Made by a program: the position numbers and the translations under genes | The notes under the pieces: generated by a model | Told to the model about the DNA's origin: nothing | Databases searched by the model: none | What the model saw: only the letters and a program-made list of their open reading frames with translations | Part shown: one piece after another, positions 15,550 through 23,621 of the stretch | How positions within the stretch are numbered: position 1 is the first letter of the stretch | Layout: every line of letters begins with the position of its first letter | Assembly: GCF_028745735.1 (NCBI RefSeq) | Contig: NZ_JAQZSM010000033.1 | Coordinates: 1 to 33,277 of the forward strand | DNA from: Roseinatronobacter alkalisoli | GTDB lineage: Bacteria; Pseudomonadota; Alphaproteobacteria; Rhodobacterales; Rhodobacteraceae | Direction of reading: 5' to 3' | Length of the DNA stretch: 33,277 bases

Positions 15550-17424
15550 TCAACTATTGCGTGCATGTAGGCCAGTGACCGGCACGCGCGCAAGCAGGCG
15601 CTCCAGCACCGAAATGCCACTCGGATCCACCGGGCAGAACAGGCGCAGCTTCCAAGCGATGATCTCCGAGAAGAAGCCATCGGCCTTCAGCCTGTCCTTG
15701 GCGGCCTCAGAAAATCTCGACAGCTCGATCCGGTTCACCCCCATGACGCGCGAGCGGTGCAACTCCATCCCTTCGGCCAAGCGCACGACAGTCTTGCCTT
15801 CAAGAACGAGGGCATGGACCTGCGCCGCCGTGAACTTCGGCGCATCGGTCGCCAGCGTAGCAGCAACCCATGCGGGCGAAACGCGGCGGCCGATGATGCG
15901 TTGACCGTCATCGGTCTGCAGCCCGTAGACGCGGGTTTCATCTTGGGGGAGTTGCTTCCAGATCGGCAGCAAGAGGCCCGCCACGATGTGCAGCGTGGAT
16001 TCCGTGAACTCGGGGACTTCGGCCAGTTCCGGGGCCCACGCGGCGGTGAATGCCGCGCGGTCGGCCTCGAGCCAATGCGTGTCCTCCATGATCCTGGCAG
16101 GCACGGTGCTGGAATCAAGCGGGCGTATCAGCCGCAGGCGCGGTTGAATCGTACCGTCGTCCAGCATCAGGCTGGTCGCGGGCACCTGCACTGCCGCCCG
16201 GCCCGAGCGGCTGTTGACCAGCAGGCGTGCCTTTAGGTCGTCGAGCCAGTCGAGCGCATCCGCCAGTGACAGCGGTGTATTGCGCTGCTTTTGCGCGATG
16301 GTCAGGAGCTGAGTTTCGGCGCCAGAGCCGGGATGGGTGTAGATCACCCGCGCATCCGTAACGCGGAAGCTCTCGGCGCGAAGCGTCTCAAGCCCGAGGT
16401 CGTAGACCCCGGCGACGATCGCCCCTTCGATCCGTTGGTCGAGAAGTTCCTCGAAGGCCGAGAAGAGCACGGCCTGCATGTTGATCGTCAGCGCCAGCAG
16501 GCGATTGAGGAAGGTCGTGATCGGGGGCAGGTCGTCCTTCAGCCCATTGTCATCGGTCAGGCTGAGACCTGTCGCGTCCTCAAACGCCATCAGCGAGCAG
16601 CCCGCCACATCGCCTCGATAGATGCGGCGATAAAGCTGACGCAGCGCGTCGCGAGCATAGGGGGACTCGAGGTTGTCCTCAGGCCGGAACAGCCCCTGCC
16701 CGCCGGTCTGACGTTGGCCGCGTGTGATGGCACCCAGCGTGTCGAGGCGGCGCGCGATGGTGGAGAGGAACCGTTTCTCCGCCTTCACATCGGTGGCCAC
16801 GGGGCGGAACAGCGGTGGTTGCGCCTGATTGGTGCGGTTGGTGCGGCCCAGTCCCTGAATCGCGGCATCGGCTTTCCAACCGGGTTCCAGCAGATAATGC
16901 ACCCGCAGACGCTGGTTCTTTGCCCCGAGATCAGCGTGATAGCTGCGCCCCGTGCCGCCTGCGTCCGAGAAGATCAGGATGCGCTTCTGGTCATCCATGA
17001 AGGCGGCGGTTTCCGCGAGGTTGGCAGACCCGGCGCGAGAGTCGACCACGAGGCGCGCGGCAGCTCCCTCGCCTTTCCTCACAATGCGGCGCGAGCGGCC
17101 CGTGACTTCCGCCACCAGATCGGTGCCGAAGCGCTGGACGATCTGGTCCAGCGCCCCGGGCACGGGCGGCAGCGAGGCCAGATGCTCGATCAGCGCGTCG
17201 CGCCTGCAGGCGGCCTCGCGGCATTCCACCGGCTGGCCATCGCGCACGACGGGCCGGGAAGACAGATTGCCCTCGCTGTCGGTGAAGGGCTCGTAGAGCT
17301 GCACCGGGAAGGAATGGGCGAGGTAGTCCAGGCAAGCATATGCCGCGTCGGCATTATGCTGAGTTCGTGGTTTCAAGCTCTTGCTCTTCTGATTCATTTT
17401 CGGGTTTCCGCTTTGGATAATCAT
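15550..17424 (-). CDS. Strawberry notch family protein, C-terminal part (gene split by insertion)
   Basis: Native sequence begins at ACLDYLAHSFPVQLYEP (about 17336) and runs to the stop at 15550. It holds the second helicase lobe and C-terminal domain: ILIFSDAGGTGRSYHAD, LRVHYLLEPGWKADAA, motif VI IQGLGRTNRTNQ and SYARD-like LESPYARDALRQLYRRIYR. The first 28 or so codons come from the inserted element's terminal repeat, which supplies two outward ATGs (17424, with GAGG four bases upstream; 17397) in frame with the host sequence. Joined with the N-terminal part at 23621-26260, the intact protein would have been near 1,470 residues, the usual size for bacterial strawberry-notch proteins. Separated from lobe 1 it cannot act as a helicase alone. 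Whether the two parts can associate in trans is unknown. Confidence 0.82.
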   Translation of the reverse strand: MIIQSGNPKMNQKSKSLKPRTQHNADAAYACLDYLAHSFPVQLYEPFTDSEGNLSSRPVVRDGQPVECREAACRRDALIEHLASLPPVPGALDQIVQRFGTDLVAEVTGRSRRIVRKGEGAAARLVVDSRAGSANLAETAAFMDDQKRILIFSDAGGTGRSYHADLGAKNQRLRVHYLLEPGWKADAAIQGLGRTNRTNQAQPPLFRPVATDVKAEKRFLSTIARRLDTLGAITRGQRQTGGQGLFRPEDNLESPYARDALRQLYRRIYRGDVAGCSLMAFEDATGLSLTDDNGLKDDLPPITTFLNRLLALTINMQAVLFSAFEELLDQRIEGAIVAGVYDLGLETLRAESFRVTDARVIYTHPGSGAETQLLTIAQKQRNTPLSLADALDWLDDLKARLLVNSRSGRAAVQVPATSLMLDDGTIQPRLRLIRPLDSSTVPARIMEDTHWLEADRAAFTAAWAPELAEVPEFTESTLHIVAGLLLPIWKQLPQDETRVYGLQTDDGQRIIGRRVSPAWVAATLATDAPKFTAAQVHALVLEGKTVVRLAEGMELHRSRVMGVNRIELSRFSEAAKDRLKADGFFSEIIAWKLRLFCPVDPSGISVLERLLARVPVTGLHARNS

Positions 17425-17500
17425 GATGCCTCTGCTCTTAACCGCAGAAGGACATGCCCCATGAACTCCCCCTCCAACTCTCCGCTCGGCGGCCGAGCCG
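17338..17500 (+). repeat. Left terminal inverted repeat of the RIT element
   Basis: 163 bp, matching 23459-23621 in inverse orientation with one difference (ACATGCCCC here, ACATCCCCC there). The outer end carries an interrupted dyad, TATGCCG-CGT-CGGCATTATGC, a likely recombinase-binding core. The inner end carries GCTCGGC-G-GCCGAGC at 17484-17498. Reading outward it provides start codons for the broken host gene; reading inward it includes the ribosome site and start seen in RitA, unused here. Confidence 0.93.
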
Positions 17501-17581
17501 GCGATTGGGTTGACCTGCTTACGCCAGCCACTTTTCCGCATTATGCTGGACAGGACGGAAAGGTTTGGGTGGTAATCGCGG

Positions 17582-20023
17582 GTGGCAGACAAGGGCGACA
17601 TCGAAGCGGACTTGGCGCGGGTCCGAGCACGCATGGCCGATCTGGACGCCGAGCGGCGTGAGCTTCAGCGCGAGATGGAGGCACTTGAGGCTCGTCTCGC
17701 TGCAGAGCCCGCGCCAACTTTGAAGCAGCCCTCCTTCGAGAACGCCCCCGTCACGAATGCCTCGCCGTCGCATGACAAGGTTGATCTGTTTCGACGCCTG
17801 TTCGCTGGCCGGCCCGACGTATTTCCAGTGCGATGGGAAAACAGGAAGACCGGTCGCTCAGGATATTCGCCTGCTTGTGCCAACGAATGGGTGAAGGGCA
17901 TATGCGGCAAGCCGAAGGTCAAATGCGGCGAATGCCCCCATCAGAAGTTCATCTCGCCGGACGAAAGCGTCATGGAAAAACACCTGCGAGGTGATAATGG
18001 CCGAAGCGGTGATTTTGTTGCCGGCGTCTATCCGCTGCTGCCCGGTGATACATGCTGGTTCCTGGCGGCGGATTTTGACAAGGCGTCCTGGGCGGAAGAC
18101 GCGAATGCGATGCTCGAAACCTGTCGGGCAAAGGGAGTCCCGGCAGCGCTGGAACGATCGAGGTCTGGGAACGGCGGTCATATCTGGGTCTTCTTCGCCG
18201 AACCGGTCTCTGCCCGTCTGGCACGCCAGCTTGGATCAGTTCTGATCACCGAAACAATGGAACGGCGGCCGGAAATCGGCTTCGCTTCCTATGACCGGCT
18301 ATTTCCAAATCAGGATATCATGCCGCTCGGCGGCTTCGGCAATCTGATCGCACTGCCGCTCCAGAACACCGCGCGCAAGGCGGGCAACAGCGTCTTTGTA
18401 GACGCGGGCATGCGGCCATTTGCTGATCAGTGGGCCTATTTGTCCTCCTTGCCAAGATTGTCGGCGGCGGCGGTAACCGACCTTGTCGAAGCCGAGGAGC
18501 TTTCTGGGCGGGTGCTGGGTGTGCGTATGCCGGTGGATAACGAACAGGCGGATGAACCCTGGAAGATGTCTCCGTCACGCCGCAGCACACCGGGACGCCT
18601 CGATGTGCCCGTTCCATCGACCATCAAGGTTACGGTCGCAGACCAGATATATATCGACCGTTCGGATCTGCCTTCGGTCATGATAGCGCAACTGGTTCGG
18701 TTGGCTGCGTTCCAGAATCCCGAATTCTATCGTGCGCAGGCGATGCGGCTGCCAACATTCGGAAAGCCGCGAATTGTGTCCTGTGCCGAACTGCATCCCC
18801 GACACGTCGCCTTGCCGCGCGGCTGCTTCGACGAAGCGATGGGGTTTCTGTCCGATCACGGCGTGACCGCCGATCTGGACGATTTACGCGAAAACGGAGC
18901 CCGCTTGCCGGAGACGGTTCGCTTCCGTGGCGAGCTTCGCCAACAGCAATCGCGAGCGTTTGACGCGCTGGCCGAACACGATACCGGCGTGCTTGCGGCC
19001 ACCACCGCATTCGGCAAGACGGTCGTGGCCTCGGCGCTGATCGCGCGCCGTGCACGCAATACGCTGGTTCTGGTCCACCGACGGGAGTTGCTGAGCCAGT
19101 GGGTCGAACGGCTTGGGTCGTTTCTGCAGATTGACCCGAAGCAGATTGGCACCATCGGTGCCGGAAAGCGCAAACCCACCGGTGTGATCGACGTGGCGCT
19201 GATCCAAAGTCTGGTTCGGAAGGGCGAAGTTGACGATATCGTTGCCGATTACGGCCATCTTGTCGTCGATGAGTGCCATCACCTGTCTGCTGCAAGCTTT
19301 GAGCTTGTCGCCCGCAGATCAAAGGCGCGCTATGTCACCGGATTGTCGGCAACCGTCGCCCGAAAGGACGGGCATCACCCGATCATCTTCATGCAATGCG
19401 GCCCGGTGCGCCATCAGGTGAGCGCCAAATCACAGGCCGCCGAAAGCGGCATTCACCATCGGGCGCGAGAACGTCACACGCGGTTCCGATTGCCAGAGGC
19501 CCTCGCCATGGCCGAACGCCCGTCAATGCCTGCGATCTATGCCGCTCTGGCGGAGGACGAGGCCCGAAACGATCTGATCTTTGACGACGTGCTGAAATCA
19601 CTGGAGGCCAAACGCTCGCCGATCGTGCTGACCGAGCGGAAAGATCATCTCGAATACCTTCAACAGCGGTTCTCCAGGTTCGCCCAGAATATCGTGGTGC
19701 TCCGTGGCGGCATGTCTGCCAAGGACCGGAAGGCTGCGCATGCGGCGTTGAATGTCGCTGATGATAAGGAACGGCTGATACTCGCGACAGGGCGCTATAT
19801 CGGTGAGGGCTTCGATGACGCCCGGCTCGATACCCTGTTCCTGACGATGCCAATCGCTTGGAAAGGCACGCTGGCTCAATATGTGGGCAGGTTGCATCGA
19901 CGGCACAACGACAAGAAAGACGTTTTGGTGGTCGACTATGTCGACAGTTCGGTCCCGGTCCTCGCCAGAATGGCGGCCAAACGGCGAACAGGCTATCGGG
20001 CGCTCGGCTATGTAATGGAATAG
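17582..20023 (+). CDS. TOTE-type archaeo-eukaryotic primase fused to superfamily 2 helicase
   Basis: An 813-residue protein. The GTG at 17582 is the first start after an in-frame stop, with GGGTGG upstream; an ATG at 17633 is an alternative. Residues 1-43 form a coiled coil. Residues 70-290 form a primase: LFAGRPDVFPVRWENRKTG, a Cys/His cluster (C99, C108, C115, C118, H120), the metal-binding DFD at 164-166 in WFLAADFDKASW, SRSGNGGHIW at 193-202 and FPNQD at 241-245. This pattern matches the AEP domain of TOTE conflict systems. Residues 450-813 form an SF2 helicase: motif I ATTAFGKT at 473-480, motif II DECH at 563-566, SAT at 589-591 and motif VI QYVGRLHR at 766-773. All catalytic residues appear intact. 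Such proteins are proposed to copy or unwind invading nucleic acid in defence, or to serve element replication. It is convergent to the recombinases, with a terminator between. Confidence 0.85.
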   Translation: MADKGDIEADLARVRARMADLDAERRELQREMEALEARLAAEPAPTLKQPSFENAPVTNASPSHDKVDLFRRLFAGRPDVFPVRWENRKTGRSGYSPACANEWVKGICGKPKVKCGECPHQKFISPDESVMEKHLRGDNGRSGDFVAGVYPLLPGDTCWFLAADFDKASWAEDANAMLETCRAKGVPAALERSRSGNGGHIWVFFAEPVSARLARQLGSVLITETMERRPEIGFASYDRLFPNQDIMPLGGFGNLIALPLQNTARKAGNSVFVDAGMRPFADQWAYLSSLPRLSAAAVTDLVEAEELSGRVLGVRMPVDNEQADEPWKMSPSRRSTPGRLDVPVPSTIKVTVADQIYIDRSDLPSVMIAQLVRLAAFQNPEFYRAQAMRLPTFGKPRIVSCAELHPRHVALPRGCFDEAMGFLSDHGVTADLDDLRENGARLPETVRFRGELRQQQSRAFDALAEHDTGVLAATTAFGKTVVASALIARRARNTLVLVHRRELLSQWVERLGSFLQIDPKQIGTIGAGKRKPTGVIDVALIQSLVRKGEVDDIVADYGHLVVDECHHLSAASFELVARRSKARYVTGLSATVARKDGHHPIIFMQCGPVRHQVSAKSQAAESGIHHRARERHTRFRLPEALAMAERPSMPAIYAALAEDEARNDLIFDDVLKSLEAKRSPIVLTERKDHLEYLQQRFSRFAQNIVVLRGGMSAKDRKAAHAALNVADDKERLILATGRYIGEGFDDARLDTLFLTMPIAWKGTLAQYVGRLHRRHNDKKDVLVVDYVDSSVPVLARMAAKRRTGYRALGYVME

Positions 20024-20053
20024 CGCCCCGCCGAAAGCGGGACGCCAATTTTT
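20023..20053 (+). terminator. Terminator between the primase-helicase and the recombinases
   Basis: A nine-pair stem (GCG-C-CCCGC, loop CGAAA, GCGGG-A-CGC, with one C-A mismatch) begins at the primase-helicase stop codon and is followed by CAATTTTT. It separates the two convergent transcripts, 39 bases apart. Confidence 0.7.
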
Positions 20054-20062
20054 CCCCGTCGG

Positions 20063-21067
20063 TCAGGAACGCTGTGTGGCAACGGCCAAAATCTGCATCA
20101 GTTTGTCCGAGGGTTCCCGGAACTTGCCGGGTTTGATCAGCGGGGCATGATGCGCATCCAGAACCGCGAGCTTCTCGGTCGGATCCGCGCGCAGATACAT
20201 CTCAGTCGTCTGGATGCTGGCATGGCCGAGCCACAGCGCGACCTTGCGGATATCGCCGGTGGCCTGAAGCGTGTGCATCGCGTAGCTGTGTCGCAGCACA
20301 TGCGGGGTCACGTGCTTTGTGGCGATCGACGGGGTCGAGCGTTCGGCAGTCGTCACATGCTGCCTGAGCCTGTAGGCGAATCCGTCTCGCGTCATCTGAC
20401 GGCCATCACGGTTCAGGAACAGTTCCGGCCCGACATTTCCTGGCCGGACGGCGAGCCAAGCACGGATGGCCGCTTGGGTCTCTTTCCAGAGCGGAAGGAC
20501 ACGCTCGCGCCGCCCCTTGCCCAGAATTCGCACATTGGAAAACGAACCCTTGGGAAAGTCATCCATCCGTACCGCGAGTAGCTCGGATGCCCGCAACCCT
20601 GCGGCGTAGGCCAGATGCAGCATGGCCCGGTCCCGCAATCCACCTAGCGTGTAGCGGTTTGGTGCTGCAAGCAAGGCTCGGACTTCTTCCGTGGTGAGAT
20701 AGTCGATCAGCTTGGCGTCTGTCCGCTTGATCGGCATGGCCCGGATCATCATCGCCTGCTCAAGGCATGCCGGGTGCCGGTGCTCAATGAAGCGGAAGAA
20801 CGACTTGATCGCCGCCAGTCGGGCGTTGCGGGAACGGACGGAATTGGCGCGCCCTTCCTCGATATGTTCAAGGAAGGCCCTGATCACCTGAACGTCGAGG
20901 TCTTCGATTGCGAGTTCCGATGGGAACCGTTTGAGCCGCCCGGCAGCAAACCTCAGCAGAAGTGTGAACGCATGGGCATAGGCCGCGATGGTATGCCGAC
21001 TTGCCCCGCATTCGTTCGGAAGATGGGTTTGCAGGAAGGCCGACAGGTCGGGAGCGAGTGGGGTCAT
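20063..21067 (-). CDS. Tyrosine recombinase, third of trio (RitC-like)
   Basis: A 334-residue phage-integrase-family recombinase. The N-terminal SAM-like core-binding domain spans residues 1 to about 115 (LSAFLQTHLPNECGASRHTI, SVRSRNARLAAIKSFFRFIE). The catalytic domain has Arg in LAYAAGLRASELLAVR, Lys in ILGKGRRERVLPL, HxxR in HVLRHSYAMHTL, His in WLGHASIQTTEMYL and the nucleophile Tyr in TEMYLRAD, so the active site is complete. The start ATG at 21065-21067 overlaps the stop of the preceding recombinase by ATGA, implying translational coupling. It is the last gene of the trio, facing the primase-helicase gene. Confidence 0.9.
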   Translation of the reverse strand: MTPLAPDLSAFLQTHLPNECGASRHTIAAYAHAFTLLLRFAAGRLKRFPSELAIEDLDVQVIRAFLEHIEEGRANSVRSRNARLAAIKSFFRFIEHRHPACLEQAMMIRAMPIKRTDAKLIDYLTTEEVRALLAAPNRYTLGGLRDRAMLHLAYAAGLRASELLAVRMDDFPKGSFSNVRILGKGRRERVLPLWKETQAAIRAWLAVRPGNVGPELFLNRDGRQMTRDGFAYRLRQHVTTAERSTPSIATKHVTPHVLRHSYAMHTLQATGDIRKVALWLGHASIQTTEMYLRADPTEKLAVLDAHHAPLIKPGKFREPSDKLMQILAVATQRS

Positions 21068-21975
21068 GCCGCACCTCCGATCCAGTTCTCTTCGGCGGAC
21101 GAGGCAATCATCTTCAGCAGGACCGGCGTTGCCTCAAGGTACCAATAGGTGTTGGCGATATCGACATGGCCGAGATAGGTGCTCAGAGCCTTCATGTGCC
21201 GCAAGACGGCCTGCGGGTCGTTTCCGCAGGCTTCCAGAGATCGCACCGCGAATGTATGGCGCAGATCGTGCAAACGGGGGCCAGGACCTGTCTGGTGACG
21301 ATAGCCGAGTTTCCGCACGATTCGAACGAATACAACATAAACTCTGGTCGCTGTCGGGGCGCGACCATGGCCCAGAACGAAGATGTCATTACTCGCATTG
21401 CGCATGCTGTTGCGGGCTTCGAGATACCGTTCCAGCGCTGCGCGGGTTGAGGCATGTATGGGGACGAGGCGGCTTTTGCCGAACTTGCCTTTGCGGATCA
21501 TGAGGCCGTCGTCCGTCAGGTCATCGCGCTGGAGGGATAAAGCTTCCGAAATCCGCAGACCTGTCGAGGCAAGCAGCCCGAACAGGTTATGGTAGGTCAG
21601 CGGGCTGATTGGCGTCAGGCCGGGCACCAGAAGCGCTTCCTGCATAATACGTCTGATCTGGTCCTGCGTCAGAATATGCGGAGCGGGTCGCCGTCGTCGT
21701 GAACGGCTCAGCAGTCTGATCGCCGGTATCTCGTGCCGCGCATCTTCAGCATGCAGGAACACGGCCAGGGCACGAGCGCGATCAAACCGATCCTGCGCGG
21801 CATAAGGCGTCGCGGCGCCGCCGGCCCATTCCAATACCAGCGCCGCCGTCACATAGGTGATGGAACGCTCCGCGGCAAAATCCGCGAAGGCGCGCAAGGA
21901 CGTCTCCTGCGCGGCAAACTTCATTCCGAGGGCGCGGTTCAGTTGGACAAACCGTTCAACATGGTGATGCATCAT
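21064..21975 (-). CDS. Tyrosine recombinase, second of trio (RitB-like)
   Basis: The start chosen is the ATG at 21973-21975, which overlaps the preceding stop by ATGA; a GTG at 21993 would add six residues. The 303-residue product has a core-binding domain (HVERFVQLNRALGMKFAAQE) and a catalytic domain with Arg in LLASTGLRISEALSLQ, Lys in KGKFGKSRLVPIH, HxxR in HDLRHTFAVRSLE, His in YLGHVDIANTYWYLEA and Tyr in the same segment. All catalytic positions are kept. It is coupled at both ends to the other two recombinases, the arrangement typical of RIT elements. Confidence 0.9.
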   Translation of the reverse strand: MMHHHVERFVQLNRALGMKFAAQETSLRAFADFAAERSITYVTAALVLEWAGGAATPYAAQDRFDRARALAVFLHAEDARHEIPAIRLLSRSRRRRPAPHILTQDQIRRIMQEALLVPGLTPISPLTYHNLFGLLASTGLRISEALSLQRDDLTDDGLMIRKGKFGKSRLVPIHASTRAALERYLEARNSMRNASNDIFVLGHGRAPTATRVYVVFVRIVRKLGYRHQTGPGPRLHDLRHTFAVRSLEACGNDPQAVLRHMKALSTYLGHVDIANTYWYLEATPVLLKMIASSAEENWIGGAA

Positions 21976-23498
21976 GACGCGCACCCCGGCCACGGCTGAG
22001 CCACGTCTGCCAGCATCTCGACATCGACCTTGGCATAGATCGCTGTCGTATCGCGCGAGGTGTGGCGCAGCGCGACACCGATCTGGTCGAGATCCGCACC
22101 GCCGCGCAACCAGGCCGACGCCAGTGAATGGCGGAATACATGCGAGCCGGTCGGCAAACCGGTAAATCCACCCCGGTTCAGGACACGGGAAACGATCCCG
22201 GCGATCTCGGCGGCGGATCGCAGCGGGGTGAAAGGGGCTTGGGTTCGGAGAAAGACCCTGTCAGTGGCGACCACTGGACGCGCATCCTCGATATAGGCCA
22301 GCAGCGCATCGCCTGCATCCTGCGGCAGGGGCATCAAAACACCCCGCCTGCCCTTGCCATGCAATCGCAACCGGCTCGTGCGCCAGTCGATGTCCGGCAG
22401 GCGCAGCTGCCAGATATCGCCCGCGCGCAGGGCCAGCCGAGCGAGGAGGAGGAGAATTGCGTGGTCCCGTATCTCGACCGGCGTATCGGTGCGACAGGAG
22501 GCGATGATCTCTTCAACCGTCGCAATTGGAATCGTGCGGGGGACCGTTGAAAGCTTGCGCCTTACGGCGGGTGGCACTGCGTGGAGGAGCGAAGGGGCGC
22601 ACTCGCCTTGAATGATCGTGAAGCGCAGGAAGGTACGCAGCACGGTTACTGTCATGCGAACTGATGATCGGGATCGCTCTTCGCCCTGATCCAGAACGAT
22701 CGATCGGATTCCCGCCGCGTTGTAATCCTTCGGGGTTACGCCAAGGCGATCTAACCAGCGACCGGCTTCGGTCAGATAGCGCCGCACGGTCTCGGCCGTT
22801 CCCCCACGTTCGCGGCGCAGCCACTCTGAAAACTCGGTCAGGCGCGGATCGCAGGCGGTAATGCAGGCAGGCGCTTCAGGCGGGATCAAGCCCTGATCCC
22901 GCAGGAACCGGACAAATGCGCGAGCGCCACGGCGGCGGTCCTTTGTGCCTGAGCCTGATACCCGTTTGCCCCTCTTGGTCTTGATCCCGCATCTGCAATC
23001 ATGATGTGCGAACTGGTCGATAATGGCATCGTCGATCCCGTGGGCCGGAACACGCATCTGCAGCGCCCACTCCGCGAAATGGCGGGCCTGGCTCAGTCGT
23101 ATCAAATACGTCACCTCGCTGTAGCGGGCGGCGCTAAGCTTCCCGGCATAGGCCTGCAGGTATTGCCCGAGTCGGGCGACATCATCGGCAATCATGACCA
23201 CCCCGGAAACTTCCAGATATCGAAGAAACCGGCGCGTGTCGACCGCATACGCGGGGCACTTCAACTGGGTAGGGCTGTAGCGACCGCAGCGGCAGCGATG
23301 GCGCAAAAACCGACCAACAACCGACGCGTCGAGGTCTCTGATCGGGATCTTCCGGGCGCGCGTCCACTTCAGGAAATGCCGGGCGGCGCTCAGCGCGCCC
23401 TTGGAAAGCCTTGGATTGTCCGCGAAATAGGCGTGGACAAGAGCGCGGTCGTCGGCGTCGGCTCGGCCGCCGAGCGGAGAGTTGGAGGGGGAGTTCAT
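21972..23498 (-). CDS. Tyrosine recombinase, first of trio (RitA-like), long N terminus
   Basis: The ATG at 23496-23498 (AAGGA eight bases upstream) lies inside the right terminal repeat, so the repeat encodes the first residues (MNSPSNSPLGGRA). The 508-residue protein has two N-terminal modules of similar layout, each ending in a His/Cys motif (FLRHRCRCG and FAHHDCRCG), then an ordinary core-binding domain (LTEFSEWLRRERGGTAETVR). The catalytic domain has Arg in LARLALRAGDIWQLRL, Lys in HGKGRRGVLMPL, HxxR in HVFRHSLASAW, His in ALRHTSRDTTAIYAK and Tyr in AIYAK. All are intact. Its expression is presumably driven from the terminal repeat. It is longer than most first-position trio recombinases because of the duplicated N-terminal module. 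Confidence 0.88.
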   Translation of the reverse strand: MNSPSNSPLGGRADADDRALVHAYFADNPRLSKGALSAARHFLKWTRARKIPIRDLDASVVGRFLRHRCRCGRYSPTQLKCPAYAVDTRRFLRYLEVSGVVMIADDVARLGQYLQAYAGKLSAARYSEVTYLIRLSQARHFAEWALQMRVPAHGIDDAIIDQFAHHDCRCGIKTKRGKRVSGSGTKDRRRGARAFVRFLRDQGLIPPEAPACITACDPRLTEFSEWLRRERGGTAETVRRYLTEAGRWLDRLGVTPKDYNAAGIRSIVLDQGEERSRSSVRMTVTVLRTFLRFTIIQGECAPSLLHAVPPAVRRKLSTVPRTIPIATVEEIIASCRTDTPVEIRDHAILLLLARLALRAGDIWQLRLPDIDWRTSRLRLHGKGRRGVLMPLPQDAGDALLAYIEDARPVVATDRVFLRTQAPFTPLRSAAEIAGIVSRVLNRGGFTGLPTGSHVFRHSLASAWLRGGADLDQIGVALRHTSRDTTAIYAKVDVEMLADVAQPWPGCAS

Positions 23499-23621
23499 GG
23501 GGGATGTCCTTCTGCGGTTAAGAGCAGAGGCATCATGATTATCCAAAGCGGAAACCCGAAAATGAATCAGAAGAGCAAGAGCTTGAAACCACGAACTCAG
23601 CATAATGCCGACGCGGCATAT
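23459..23621 (-). repeat. Right terminal inverted repeat of the RIT element
   Basis: Inverse copy of 17338-17500 with one mismatch. It includes the ribosome site and start codon of the first recombinase. Immediately outside is a 27-base stretch with a perfect 22-bp palindrome that is absent at the left end. Confidence 0.93.

Larger units (their letters stand above)
17338..23621. mobile_element. RIT-type element (three tyrosine recombinases) carrying a primase-helicase cargo
   Basis: A 6,284-bp unit bounded by 163-bp terminal inverted repeats that differ at one base, inserted between the two lobes of the strawberry-notch helicase. Contents: three overlapping tyrosine recombinases on the minus strand (23498 to 20063) and, convergent to them, an AEP-TOTE primase/SF2 helicase (17582-20023). 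Three adjacent recombinase genes with ATGA overlaps between inverted repeats is the hallmark of recombinase-in-trio (RIT) elements, which are usually 3-4 kb and, as far as I know, without cargo. Host codons for Ala-Cys-Leu occur on both sides (GCGTGCTTA and GCTTGCCTG), suggesting a short target duplication. Confidence 0.85.

Noticed and set aside
16291-17661. 456-codon plus-strand open frame opposite the strawberry-notch C-terminal half
   Set aside because: It is an antisense shadow in GC-rich coding DNA; the minus-strand frame has clear helicase motifs and the plus-strand product has none.
20063-23498. Tn554-type transposition module
   Set aside because: Tn554 has two tyrosine recombinases plus a small third protein and targets radC; here all three genes are full recombinases and long inverted repeats are present, which fits RIT better.
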